A stretch of DNA of 64,000 bases. Origin: Paenibacillus allorhizosphaerae (GTDB lineage Bacteria > Bacillota > Bacilli > Paenibacillales > NBRC-103111). Both the position numbers and the translations under genes were made by a program. Shown here piece after piece: positions 41,966 through 50,860 of this stretch (positions are counted from its first letter, which is position 1; each line of letters opens with the position of its first letter). The notes beneath the pieces were generated by a model. The model was not told the DNA's origin and did no database searches. It saw only the letters and a program-made list of their open reading frames with translations. The stretch lies in assembly GCF_910594985.1 (NCBI RefSeq), contig NZ_CAJVCE010000016.1, forward strand, positions 33,726 to 97,725, read 5' to 3'.

Positions 41966-43102
41966 ATGATTCGATTGATCGACTATCAAGCGGAGGCGAG
42001 CAGGCGTGTCCGCAGCTTTTTGAAAAAGGCGCGCCGCCGGCAGTACGTTCAAACGGTAACTGGATCTCGCAGTCAGGTAATTCGGCTGCATGACGATAAT
42101 TTGTGGCTAAGTCCGAAAAAGGCGACAAGTCCGAACCAAATTGCAAGGAAGCGGCTAGTGAAGGCTGCAGCGTATGTTTATTATACGCGAACTTGTGTGA
42201 TCAAAGACGTGGAACGGTTCTGTAGAATGAGCTCCGCACTTTTTGGTTGTCTTGTCGAAATGTTCTCTGACATATCGAGGGTCACAGAAACCAGGACAGG
42301 CCTGCGGCGTTTGACGATATTAGGAATCCGCGTTTGGCTTTCCGGAACGGAATCACATCCAAGGGACCTCGCTTTAGCTGCTTCACGAGGAGCAAGGTGG
42401 GCTATGTTCAATTATTTGTACCTTCGAAAACAGGGAAAAGAAAATTGGCGAAGGTATAAGGCTAAAAACGGGATAGAAAAGCTCTTTATCGATAGTGGGG
42501 GCTTTCAGTTGATGAATGGATTTAGCTTTGCCAAAGTTAAAGCCTGGGATCTGCATGACTGCCCTATCGATATCGAGGAGTATGCTGACTTCTTAAAGCG
42601 CTATCGCAAAGAGTTCTTTACATGGTCGAATCTCGACGTCCGTGGAAATGATGCTTTATCTGCAGCACATTTTGAATTTCTCTGTGACGAAGGCGTTTGC
42701 CCGATGCCTATATGGCATATAGACTCATCGCCGTTTTCCTATCTGGAAGAAATTCTTACGAAGGTCGATCCTCCTTGTGTCGGTATAGGTGGAATCCTAA
42801 CCATTCGTTCGTGGAGAAAAAGGAACGAGCTCCTAAGCGAAGTCTTTGATCGCTTCCCGGATGTAAACTTTCATGGGTTCGGTGTATGTGATCAAAATTT
42901 GTTCAGGTTTCCTTGGCACAGTGTTGACCTTACGTCCGCCATTGTCGCACCACGGAGATTTGGGAAAGTGATGACTTATCAAGGACAAGTCCCGAGAGAT
43001 CCAAAGTGGGACCCAACTCGTGCAATCCATGAAAGCTTAGATTTTGTGGTCGGGTTGGAATCCAATTATCGTGGAGAATTTCAGGGGCAATTATTCGAAT
43101 AA
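41966..43102 (+). CDS. TGT/DpdA-like transglycosylase
   Basis: 378 residues; the start could be ATG 41966 or TTG 41975. The N-terminal ~100 residues are Arg/Lys-rich. The central region has FIDSGGFQLMNG (the nucleophile/binding region of tRNA-guanine transglycosylases), WSNLDVRGND, GIGGIL and HGFGVCDQ, then SVDLTSAIVAPRRFG near the end, the layout of DpdA enzymes that put 7-deazaguanine into DNA. The catalytic-Asp assignment is by analogy. No preQ0 synthesis genes are near, so a host-supplied base would be needed. Confidence 0.68.
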   Translation: MIRLIDYQAEASRRVRSFLKKARRRQYVQTVTGSRSQVIRLHDDNLWLSPKKATSPNQIARKRLVKAAAYVYYTRTCVIKDVERFCRMSSALFGCLVEMFSDISRVTETRTGLRRLTILGIRVWLSGTESHPRDLALAASRGARWAMFNYLYLRKQGKENWRRYKAKNGIEKLFIDSGGFQLMNGFSFAKVKAWDLHDCPIDIEEYADFLKRYRKEFFTWSNLDVRGNDALSAAHFEFLCDEGVCPMPIWHIDSSPFSYLEEILTKVDPPCVGIGGILTIRSWRKRNELLSEVFDRFPDVNFHGFGVCDQNLFRFPWHSVDLTSAIVAPRRFGKVMTYQGQVPRDPKWDPTRAIHESLDFVVGLESNYRGEFQGQLFE

Positions 43103-43136
43103 ATATGGCGCGTGCGCGAAGAAGAGGGGTAGGATT

Positions 43137-44081
43137 ATGTGGCATATAGAAATTCCGACTGCTTACGTTTTGTTAAGTGGAGTGGGTATGATCATAGCGA
43201 TTCCATTTATTTTTGCCGGGCTATTGAGTTGGTACTGGAGCGGGGTTAGGCGCCGTTCGGAGATGGCTTCTACTATTGTTGATCTTGAGACGCGTATTTC
43301 TTGGTATAGGAATAATACAACCGAGAATAGGATGTTTGAAATCCAGAAACCAACTATTCGCCGATCAATTAAAGAAGTCGAATTCAACGACACTGAATCC
43401 CAGGTAGTGGCAGGACCAATTATAGCAACTCAATCGGAGAACTTGATTGAGACTTCAATATCTAGTGACCCGGCGGGCAATGAAAGAAACGTTGATTACG
43501 GACAACAGTCACAAGCTTTTCTCGATGCACTCAAGAAAGAACAAGAGGAACATGATAAGCTGGAGCAGCAGCAACTGGAACTTGACACCGAAGAACAAAC
43601 CACATCAACTGAATCTCTTGTATTTTCGCCACCTAAAATTACCGAAATGCAATTTGCAGCTGAAGCGAGCCCAGAGTTTTTAAAGAAACTCGGTATCTTT
43701 ACGCAATCGCCAGCACCTAAATCTTCGAATAATGTTATTCAATTTCCAACGGTTGCACGTACTCCAAAAGAGAACATGGAGCAGATGGAACTCGAACTGC
43801 ATTTAGAAGATGGTAGTGCTGGAGAACGAAAAGGTACGTATTGGGGCCATTATCGGATTGTTGAACGATACGACGACGGACTCGCCAGTTGCATGAATAT
43901 TGAAACCGGTGATCGAGGTATATTCCATCACGCAATGCTCGCAAGAATTGATTCGTCGCAAGAGGTTTTTACTGCGTTGGTTCAATATAAGAATAATTCT
44001 CGTCAGGTCTTAGGTTTATGGCCAGGACAACATGATATCTCACCTAATTTTGATATTTATCAAGAGGCTATGGGAGGGTGA
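43137..44081 (+). CDS. Single-pass membrane protein with disordered linker
   Basis: 314 residues from ATG 43137 (GAGGGGTAGG upstream). Membrane helix (about 8-34), then a long Glu/Gln/Ser-rich linker (95-220), then a C-terminal beta-type domain (GTYWGHYRIVERYDDGLASC). The final domain resembles a small beta barrel, but no family is assigned. Confidence 0.55.
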   Translation: MWHIEIPTAYVLLSGVGMIIAIPFIFAGLLSWYWSGVRRRSEMASTIVDLETRISWYRNNTTENRMFEIQKPTIRRSIKEVEFNDTESQVVAGPIIATQSENLIETSISSDPAGNERNVDYGQQSQAFLDALKKEQEEHDKLEQQQLELDTEEQTTSTESLVFSPPKITEMQFAAEASPEFLKKLGIFTQSPAPKSSNNVIQFPTVARTPKENMEQMELELHLEDGSAGERKGTYWGHYRIVERYDDGLASCMNIETGDRGIFHHAMLARIDSSQEVFTALVQYKNNSRQVLGLWPGQHDISPNFDIYQEAMGG

Positions 44082-44119
44082 GCAGCAGCTCACCATTCCC
44101 TTCCAATCATTCAAATGAC

Positions 44120-44190
44120 AGCTGTGAAGACTTCATATAAATGCTTGAATAGGACATAAGTCGTATTTTATAGGAATGAAGTCTTGACAG
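44120..44190 (+). other. Stem-loop in the 44.1-44.2 kb intergenic region
   Basis: GAAGACTTCAT pairs with ATGAAGTCTTG across an internal AT-rich loop. No T-run follows, so it is not a plain terminator. Confidence 0.35.
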
Positions 44191-44271
44191 GTGCCATTTG
44201 GAAATATATAGTGATCACATAGTTGTATGTGTGTACGATGAATACATAGCTATTATTTAATTTGTAGAATA

Positions 44272-44577
44272 TTGACTGAAATTAAGGATGTGTATAGCTT
44301 GCTTAAAAATTTTTACCTTTCATCAAATGCTGATGATGTTGTAAGTAAAACAGTAGAGCACTATGTATTGACCACCCTTTCGATTGCACAGCAGTGGGGA
44401 GTAATGGCCACCCTCATGGCGTCAGTTATGTTATGGGGAATCAGTCATATTTATAAAGTTCGAAAAAACGTGAAAATGAAGCAAGTTTTTAACTTTTGGT
44501 CAATAGGTATGGCATTTTTAGCAATTGTTTTCTCGATTGTACCGTATATCATAATGCACTTTATGGAACAAAAATAA
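44272..44577 (+). CDS. Two-helix membrane protein
   Basis: 101 residues from TTG with no clear ribosome binding site. Helices at about 43-60 and 77-97, cytoplasmic basic loop between (YKVRKNVKMKQ). Not recognised. Confidence 0.5.
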   Translation: MTEIKDVYSLLKNFYLSSNADDVVSKTVEHYVLTTLSIAQQWGVMATLMASVMLWGISHIYKVRKNVKMKQVFNFWSIGMAFLAIVFSIVPYIIMHFMEQK

Positions 44578-44594
44578 TAATGGGAGTGGGTTAA

Positions 44595-45101
44595 ATGGGC
44601 GTTGTCGTAAATTTTTCAGATAGACGGTCAAAACATCAACCAGCCCCGGGACCTACATCGGAACCGGCTTGGAGTAAATACAATGATAAGTCTGAAGTCG
44701 AAACATTCCACGAGTATGTAATGAGTACGGAAGCATGGTTAAATGACGGATACTGGGATACCCTTTATGAAGGATATCCTATGCTGCCACCAAGCTTGGC
44801 TCCCATAAAAGATGCCGTCTGGTATGTTGGTGGAGATCACAAGCACTTTGGTGTTTGGCTGCTGAATCAAAGTAATAAGCCGGTTACAAAGGTTGACGGT
44901 CATTTTGGCTGGAATCCACTCGTAAGAAAATCAGTAGCCCCTCCGTTTGAACCGGTTAATATAAGCGACACTGCACAACGGAAACGTATCGCTTGGATCG
45001 TTGACGAAAACGGATACGGCCAGTATGGCATGATAATGGAAAATGGGTACGTATGGGTTCCCGCTCCTCGCCCGCAACATTGGGTTGACCCCATAGAGTA
45101 G
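44595..45101 (+). CDS. Hypothetical Trp/Tyr-rich protein
   Basis: 168 residues; ATAATGGGAGTGGG precedes the ATG. Rich in Trp, Tyr and Pro (WYVGGDHKHFGVWLLNQ; WVDENGYGQYGM). Likely a compact beta fold. Not recognised. Confidence 0.5.
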   Translation: MGVVVNFSDRRSKHQPAPGPTSEPAWSKYNDKSEVETFHEYVMSTEAWLNDGYWDTLYEGYPMLPPSLAPIKDAVWYVGGDHKHFGVWLLNQSNKPVTKVDGHFGWNPLVRKSVAPPFEPVNISDTAQRKRIAWIVDENGYGQYGMIMENGYVWVPAPRPQHWVDPIE

Positions 45102-45130
45102 GGAGCGGTATGGAATAGGAGGATTCACTG

Positions 45131-45577
45131 ATGTCAACTGCAATTCCTAACAGTAAATCAAATAAAGAGGAAGTTTATTTAGCAATTTTAATGTCGGTTG
45201 GCCCATATCCTTCGAGAGGAGAATTAATAAAGGCTTTTGATCTTATGGCGTATTCGGCCGATGAGCGTTCGGAAATCTTGGTACTTTTCGGTAAAGCATT
45301 AGCAATCTTCAATGATAAGACCAAAGGGTATATAAAAATGTATGACTTATTATTTAACTTGAAATCATTTTCCCTGTTCGTAGTAATTATTGCAGTACTT
45401 CTATTTCTCTCAAACATATTTCAGTTTAATATTCTTTATTCGCTTCTAACGTGTCTAGTCGTATGTACCGGAATTTCGATTAAATATCCATGGATACGGC
45501 CTATTCGAGAAAAACCAATTTGGAATAGTTCAGTAAGAATGGCAATTGAGGAAGTTGAAGCTCAAAATAAAAAATAG
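45131..45577 (+). CDS. Membrane protein
   Basis: 148 residues; AGGAGGATTCACTG precedes the ATG. An N-terminal cytoplasmic helical domain (1-75) is followed by one or two membrane helices (about 82-98 and 101-117) and a short tail. Not recognised. Confidence 0.5.
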   Translation: MSTAIPNSKSNKEEVYLAILMSVGPYPSRGELIKAFDLMAYSADERSEILVLFGKALAIFNDKTKGYIKMYDLLFNLKSFSLFVVIIAVLLFLSNIFQFNILYSLLTCLVVCTGISIKYPWIRPIREKPIWNSSVRMAIEEVEAQNKK

Positions 45578-45589
45578 GAGGTATCACCG

Positions 45590-46465
45590 GTGTTAACTGC
45601 ACTGCTTCCAAATGGAAAAGTGGTCCACTCTTCCGAGTATTCAGAGGAGAAGCATGGATACACATTATATTGTATAGATCCCCAATGCAAGGCGCCGGTT
45701 ATTTATGTCGGCGCTTCTTCTTCGTCGGAAACGAAAAGATCAGCGTATTTCAAAACTGTGGGAAAGGACATTGAAAGTAAACATAAGGAGAGCTGCGGAT
45801 TTTTTGAACCGCTTGACGTGGTTGAGGCTATTCAGAAGACCGCGCTTTATCAGAAGCAGATTCTGGAGTCCGATGGCGTTCCGAAACAAATTATAAACCT
45901 AAATTTGAAAAAGCTCGATCCTGATTATATCCCGAAAGAGCCGGTCGAAAGAAAAGAAAAGACGCCAGAAAATGATAAAATCAAGGTCAAAGATGATCGC
46001 GATACACCGGGGACTATTGGATCGTTAAAAAGCATAGTGAAGCTGCTGACATCCTATGAGCCCGACATACTAGCCACCCTCTATTTTAATGTAGGGGGAG
46101 GAAGAAAACTTCCGCTATCTCAGGTGGTCATGAGTCCGGATCGGGCTTATGATTTACTCTGGCAAGATATGACGATCCCACGCATGCAGTATTTCGTGTA
46201 CGGACGTATTAGCGAAGTGACAAAACTTGAAAAGGTCACTTATATAGATATGGATATCGATGATGAAGAAAAGCCGTTCACTATTGTTATTTTCGCAGAA
46301 TACTATAAGCACTTTATATATGAAAAGAAGGACCTCGTAGGAAAAGAGTTTCTGATATTTGGGGATCTAAGAAAAAATACATACAATAACATAAACAAAG
46401 CACAAATTGTTATTAAGTCCTCAGATTATCTTGAGCCGATTCGAACGAAGAAACGCGATTTATGA
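45590..46465 (+). CDS. CoiA-like zinc domain plus OB-type protein
   Basis: 291 residues from GTG (AGGAGGTATCACCG upstream). The N-terminus has C28, C33, H65 and C68-like ligands (CIDPQCKAPVIYV ... HKESCGFF), resembling the N-terminal zinc region of CoiA-type proteins. The C-terminal half (MQYFVYGRISEVTKLEKVTYIDMDIDDEEKPF) looks like an OB barrel. A nucleic-acid-binding role is plausible. Confidence 0.5.
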   Translation: MLTALLPNGKVVHSSEYSEEKHGYTLYCIDPQCKAPVIYVGASSSSETKRSAYFKTVGKDIESKHKESCGFFEPLDVVEAIQKTALYQKQILESDGVPKQIINLNLKKLDPDYIPKEPVERKEKTPENDKIKVKDDRDTPGTIGSLKSIVKLLTSYEPDILATLYFNVGGGRKLPLSQVVMSPDRAYDLLWQDMTIPRMQYFVYGRISEVTKLEKVTYIDMDIDDEEKPFTIVIFAEYYKHFIYEKKDLVGKEFLIFGDLRKNTYNNINKAQIVIKSSDYLEPIRTKKRDL

Positions 46466-46647
46466 AGAGTATTTAATCCTAGGGCCGAATGATTGAACCA
46501 GCCAAGGAAGAATCTCTGGAAGGATTCATGTTATGTTTCTAGTATTTACAAAAAAAGAAATCAGACGGTTAGTTTCAAAGAAATATGAATAAAGCAGCCT
46601 ATGTATGCTAGTACATTATAGACTGAATAAGGGGTATGAGAACTATT

Positions 46648-48009
46648 ATGCATCATAAGAATGTTTTACTGAGTATCTTCATACTTATTTTTTCTCTGGT
46701 TCCCGGAATGTCCTACGCAGAGCAACAGACGTTCTACGCAGAACAGCCGATAAGTGTGTCGTATGAAGGTACGACAATGCAATTTGATGTAGATCCCATT
46801 CTTGAAGACGGGACCACTTTAGTTCAATTTCGTCCGTTGTTCGAGAAAATGGGATTGGGGATTACGTGGAATGCAAACAATAAAACCATTCGGGGAACGA
46901 GTGAGGACGGTAATTTAATAATTGATCTGCAAATTAATGTTAAGATCGCAGCTGTAAATGGTATGCGTACAGAATTGGATGTGGCCCCAAAAATTATAGA
47001 CGGGAATACGATGGTACCTCTACGTTTTGTTAGTGAGGCTACTGGTAAAAGAGTTTCATGGAATCCCTCGGATCGTTTGATAAAGATAACCAAGGGAGTA
47101 GAACTAGTCCAGGAAGCGGAACAGTACGGAGATGAAAGCTACGATCCGGATAATTACTCGTCACTAAATGGAAAAAATAACATAAATGTGTTTGAAAAGG
47201 ACGACAAGACTTTTGTAGTTTGGGATAAAGACGTTACACTTAACAATGAAAGATACACATATTTTTACATGTCAATTGCGCAAAATGGAAAATGGATTTC
47301 GAAGGCATCTGTTGTTCGATTCGTAAAAAGGGACAAGGAGGGCCAAAACCTCAAATTTGTATCCGGAGATTCAATCTATTGGCGCAACAGCGGGGGCGTT
47401 CAGAAATGGACGATCGGCTCATCTGGAGTCGTGACTGATGAAGTGTATGCAGTAGAACAACCGTTTAATAAAACTTATGCCTCTACACCTGAAATTCTTA
47501 ATGTGGTTTACCGATCAAATGGAGAACCAGGTATTTTATTTGGAGATAATATTAATTTAGCGTTATATTTTGATAATAGAAGTTATTCGGTAAAAGATTT
47601 AAACCGCGTCTTGTTTTCGGCGCAACCTGATACGAAGTACGTATTTGATGATAGAACCGGCCGCCTTTCTATATTCCAGGGAACAACCATTAGACAGCTA
47701 GATATTTATAAAGGAGATATATTATATGAGAATGGCAAAGACAAAGTGACGACAATCTCGCCCAATTCCTTCTCCTATTCGGTTTATTCAGAAGGAAAAA
47801 TGAATGTCTTATACATGGGAAATGACCGCAGAATGCGATTGGTAACGGTAGACGATGATTTGAGAATATCAGAACCGATGCTGACCAACTATAGACCGAA
47901 AAACCCCTATCCAATGAAACTAGTCGTTACGGATAAATATTTTCACCTATGGGGAAACATAGACTTCAACCGACGTCCTGCATTATATTTCGTATCATTA
48001 AGCAAGTAG
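46648..48009 (+). CDS. Secreted stalk-domain protein
   Basis: 453 residues from ATG 46648 (AATAAGGGG upstream). A signal peptide ends near residue 25 (GMSYA), followed by a stalk/copper-amine-oxidase-N domain (VQFRPLFEKMGLGITWNANN ... VPLRFVSEATGKRVSWNP), then a ~280-residue domain with repeated beta blocks, like the C-terminal part of the 9387 lipoprotein (both contain WIYK/WISK and KDRTFVV-like strands). It probably sits in the cell wall. Ligand unknown. Confidence 0.7.
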   Translation: MHHKNVLLSIFILIFSLVPGMSYAEQQTFYAEQPISVSYEGTTMQFDVDPILEDGTTLVQFRPLFEKMGLGITWNANNKTIRGTSEDGNLIIDLQINVKIAAVNGMRTELDVAPKIIDGNTMVPLRFVSEATGKRVSWNPSDRLIKITKGVELVQEAEQYGDESYDPDNYSSLNGKNNINVFEKDDKTFVVWDKDVTLNNERYTYFYMSIAQNGKWISKASVVRFVKRDKEGQNLKFVSGDSIYWRNSGGVQKWTIGSSGVVTDEVYAVEQPFNKTYASTPEILNVVYRSNGEPGILFGDNINLALYFDNRSYSVKDLNRVLFSAQPDTKYVFDDRTGRLSIFQGTTIRQLDIYKGDILYENGKDKVTTISPNSFSYSVYSEGKMNVLYMGNDRRMRLVTVDDDLRISEPMLTNYRPKNPYPMKLVVTDKYFHLWGNIDFNRRPALYFVSLSK

Positions 48010-48034
48010 ATAGGCTGCTGGGAAGTAAAGGTTA

Positions 48035-48067
48035 TGATTGGGGGCGAAAGCCCTCTTCTTTTTTTCC
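48035..48067 (+). terminator. Intrinsic terminator
   Basis: GGGGGC pairs with GCCCTC around GAAA, followed by TTCTTTTTTTCC. Confidence 0.7.
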
Positions 48068-48222
48068 AGAAGAATTTATTTAATTCTCCCCGCAACAGAA
48101 GTTCTGGTTCAAAAAAATCGACTATACTCAAGTATTATAAATTCTCATATGGGTACTGGTATTATAACGATAATAGAGGATATAATGTTTGAAGAGATTA
48201 GATAAATGAGGAAGGTGATCGG

Positions 48223-48390
48223 ATGGAGGCTTGCATGGGTCGTAAACCAATTGATCCAGCTGAAAAACTCATGACCATTTCGATCAATTTAAAGCAAAAA
48301 GTTATTCAGGCAATAGAACGAGACGGAATACCCAAAATTGTAATACAAGAACTAGTAAACAAAAAGTATAATCCGGATAATAAAAATTAG
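48223..48390 (+). CDS. Small ribbon-helix-helix-like protein
   Basis: 55 residues, ATG with GAGGAAGGTGATC upstream. KLMTISINLKQKVIQAIERD resembles the strand and first helix of Arc/CopG-type proteins, and PKIVIQELVNKKYN the second helix. It is a possible repressor of a small unit; DNA binding is inferred. Confidence 0.5.
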   Translation: MEACMGRKPIDPAEKLMTISINLKQKVIQAIERDGIPKIVIQELVNKKYNPDNKN

Positions 48391-48601
48391 AGCTCACCTT
48401 CCTGATTGACAAAAACCCTTATTTTTTTTAAAATAAAAGGGAACAAAAATTCTAATTATAAAAAAACTAAGTCCTGACTGTAAAAATTTACAAATGTTAA
48501 GGACTTTTTAGGGTTTTAATTCTTGATATTATGGTGGTTAACACTTAGAATATAAGTAGTTTTACTTGGTGATTAAGTTACACCGTTTCCACATTTTGTG
48601 G
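48391..48601. other. Intergenic region
   Basis: Contains an intrinsic terminator (48466-48510: AAGTCCT/AGGACTTTTT) and a TAGAAT box near 48546 that likely drives leader H. No gene was seen. Confidence 0.5.
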
Positions 48602-48847
48602 CAAGTCTACCTCCCTACGGGCTGGCATTTATGGCGACGGATGGTTTTCTTTGAAAATTTCATCCATCGGAAAGTAATGAAGTTTTACCTATGCGCAAGG
48701 AAAGTTCGTTTTTATGTTTACAAAGAAGATTTTGTTTTTCGATGCCTTTTCTATGCTCAAATGTGGTTAATTTCTTTGAAATTAATCTCATATTCCGCAA
48801 GCGGCCACCTTTCAGTGTTTTACACACTCCGATAGGTGGTCTTTTTC
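48602..48847 (+). promoter_or_regulatory. CAAGT-CCCTA leader RNA, member H (extended)
   Basis: CAAGT, 6 nt, CCCTACGGGCTGG. The 3' arm (CTCCGATAGGTGGTC, then TTTTT) is about 200 bases away, longer than in the other members; the inner hairpin is CGGATGG/CCATCG. A further hairpin (TGTGT/ACACA) sits near the 3' arm. A gene for a membrane protein starts 120 bp later. Confidence 0.65.
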
Positions 48848-48968
48848 ATTTTATAAGCCCAGTACATTCGAACCGGTTGGTAATTAGTTTATAGATAGTT
48901 GATTCTAGAGACCGCTGGGGAAGCACTGGAGCACTGGACAACATCAAACATTAATGGAGAGGTAAATA

Positions 48969-49796
48969 GTGAGTAAACAAAGCACTCGAAGCAATCTAAT
49001 ACAGGAACTTTATCAACTTCAAGAACGTTCATCCCTTTATAACCTGGTACTTAAACCGGCAGCTAAAATAAAGATAATAACCATTTCAATACTAGCGGGT
49101 ATAGTAGTGTTTTTTCTATTCAGTTTTGGATTTGGAAATAATCCATTATGGCAGAAAACGGTTGTTCTATCTAGTCTCGGTCTAATTCTCATTTTATGGA
49201 GTAGAACTATATGGGTATGTAATAATTATGTAAAAGAGAAGTTTGGCGCGAAGTATAAAAAGTTTATGAATTATACCATTTTTGATAGAATATATGAAGT
49301 TCAGAAGGATTTCCTCAGGGAATATCGGTTAGACCAAATGGAGGACGCATTTAAAAACATATTCCGAATCCCTATCGATCAGGATCATATACAATCCGTT
49401 ATTGAGATTATTCGAATAGAAAAGAATAGGGTTAAAGATATGCGATGGCTACCCATATCACTTTCTGCTATTCTATCGTTCCCATTATGGTCGGAGTATA
49501 TTGGTTTCCGGTTTAATTTGCTCTTAGCAAGTTCAGGCACTATAACGGATACTAACAAATCGTTTTTAGTGGCTATGGATGGGTTGAGTATGATTTGGAA
49601 TAGTCTACTTTTAGGTTCTGTTGTTCTTTTGGTTTCGACTCTTATCATTCGAACAATCTTGCACCATCTTACCCTTACTCGTTATATGAAATTGAACGAG
49701 CTCGAAGAGACTTTATTACTTATGATGATTTACATACCGGAGAATTCCGCGAATGATTCAAAGACGACAGATCAAAATACGCAGAGAAGAAGGTAG
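48969..49796 (+). CDS. Membrane protein
   Basis: 275 residues from GTG (AATGGAGAGG upstream). Four membrane helices in two pairs (about 38-55, 65-83, 158-175 and 207-230) around a charged central domain. No known family. Confidence 0.55.
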   Translation: MSKQSTRSNLIQELYQLQERSSLYNLVLKPAAKIKIITISILAGIVVFFLFSFGFGNNPLWQKTVVLSSLGLILILWSRTIWVCNNYVKEKFGAKYKKFMNYTIFDRIYEVQKDFLREYRLDQMEDAFKNIFRIPIDQDHIQSVIEIIRIEKNRVKDMRWLPISLSAILSFPLWSEYIGFRFNLLLASSGTITDTNKSFLVAMDGLSMIWNSLLLGSVVLLVSTLIIRTILHHLTLTRYMKLNELEETLLLMMIYIPENSANDSKTTDQNTQRRR

Positions 49797-50009
49797 TTTA
49801 CTGCGATAACAAGTTGTCGACAAGAGAAAAAATGTTTTAGATTGAAATGAAATGTGATCGTAGGGGCATGAATTTGAGAGGTTTAATATTTTGTGAATTG
49901 GATAAAATAGTTTAATAGATTAGGTGGATGGGATGAACGGTAGAGTACCGGGTCTGTAGGCGCGCCTCATGGGGTTGATCTCCCAGGACGGATCTGGAAG
50001 GGTAACAGG

Positions 50010-50255
50010 ATGAACAAACACCGACTGAGCGCTCAGGACGGTCTCCTTATTGGAGGATCGGTTTACATAATGGAACCTAAAACCATATACCAAGAAGCCC
50101 AACGGCTGCCGGAGACAATTGGCCATGTCTCGGGCTTTTTGTATTGCCCAAATCAATATGATCCATTCCGGGCGTCCGGAGCGTCTAACAGAAGTTCGGC
50201 GTCCGCGGGCCGTTATTTTAAGTCTCTAGTTTTTCTGGTTTTTCTGTGCAGGTAA
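50010..50255 (+). CDS. Hypothetical small ORF
   Basis: 81 codons from ATG 50010 with GGAAGGGTAACAGG upstream. The first 60 residues look protein-like (QDGLLIGGSVYIMEPKTIYQEAQRL...), but the C-terminus runs into the antisense membrane gene. No family. Coding status is uncertain. Confidence 0.3.
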   Translation: MNKHRLSAQDGLLIGGSVYIMEPKTIYQEAQRLPETIGHVSGFLYCPNQYDPFRASGASNRSSASAGRYFKSLVFLVFLCR

Positions 50256-50485
50256 AGAAATCGGATCGAAAAGAATAAACCAGTACCCCATAATAAAATA
50301 ATCGCATAGCCAATAACGATTATAGGTAAGACTAAAGATTTATCACCACTATCTGTAGACATGCCGGCTAAAAATAGCGGCATTATTGGTACAAACAATA
50401 GTCCAAGCCCAAACGTTGGACCAAATGCAAGGAGATTCATACCAATAAAAATCCACGATAATATCAATTTCACGTCCTGACTCAT
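50213..50485 (-). CDS. Three-helix membrane protein
   Basis: 90 residues; GGGAGGGTTCTCAT precedes the ATG on this strand. Helices at about 8-26, 29-43 and 52-72, with a basic tail (HRKTRKTRDLK). No family recognised. Confidence 0.55.
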   Translation of the reverse strand: MSQDVKLILSWIFIGMNLLAFGPTFGLGLLFVPIMPLFLAGMSTDSGDKSLVLPIIVIGYAIILLWGTGLFFSIRFLYLHRKTRKTRDLK

Positions 50486-50699
50486 ATGAGAACCCTCCCA
50501 TTATAACTCAGCCTGCTTCCGCTTACAGTAGAAATTTCCACCTAACCGTGTCGCGAAAATCTGATAGAAATATCATAACGGGAACAGATAGCCAAGTATA
50601 GTACTAACTTAATGTAGTACTTGATTCTGACTTAAAAAAAGTATTTAGATGACTCTTAACTTGAAACAAAGACATACTGAACGGGTCATTTTCTCGTCG

Positions 50700-50860
50700 T
50701 TGGACAAGTTGTTGTTGTCGGACGACAAGAACATAGCCCGATTCAAACCCGCATAACTTGCGGGTTTTTTATTTCATTCGGACAAGTTCTTGTCGCGGAC
50801 GAACGACAAGAACTTGACCCTTTTGTCGACGCGCGACAAGAACCTGACCCTTTTGCCGAA
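50700..50860. repeat. GACAAG repeat cluster (candidate origin or partition site)
   Basis: GACAAG motifs lie at 50703, 50724, 50781 (in the palindrome GACAAGTTCTTGTC), 50805 and 50835; the last two are 30-bp-spaced direct repeats sharing GACAAGAACYTGACCCTTTTG-like sequence. A terminator hairpin (CCCGCA/TGCGGG plus six T, 50745-50772) sits among them. AACAAGTTGTCGACAAG at 49808 is an outlying copy. The arrangement resembles iterons or an antisense-RNA-controlled origin. Confidence 0.55.
50745..50772 (+). terminator. Intrinsic terminator inside the repeat cluster
   Basis: AACCCGCA pairs with TGCGGGTT around TAACT, followed by TTTTAT. Confidence 0.75.
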
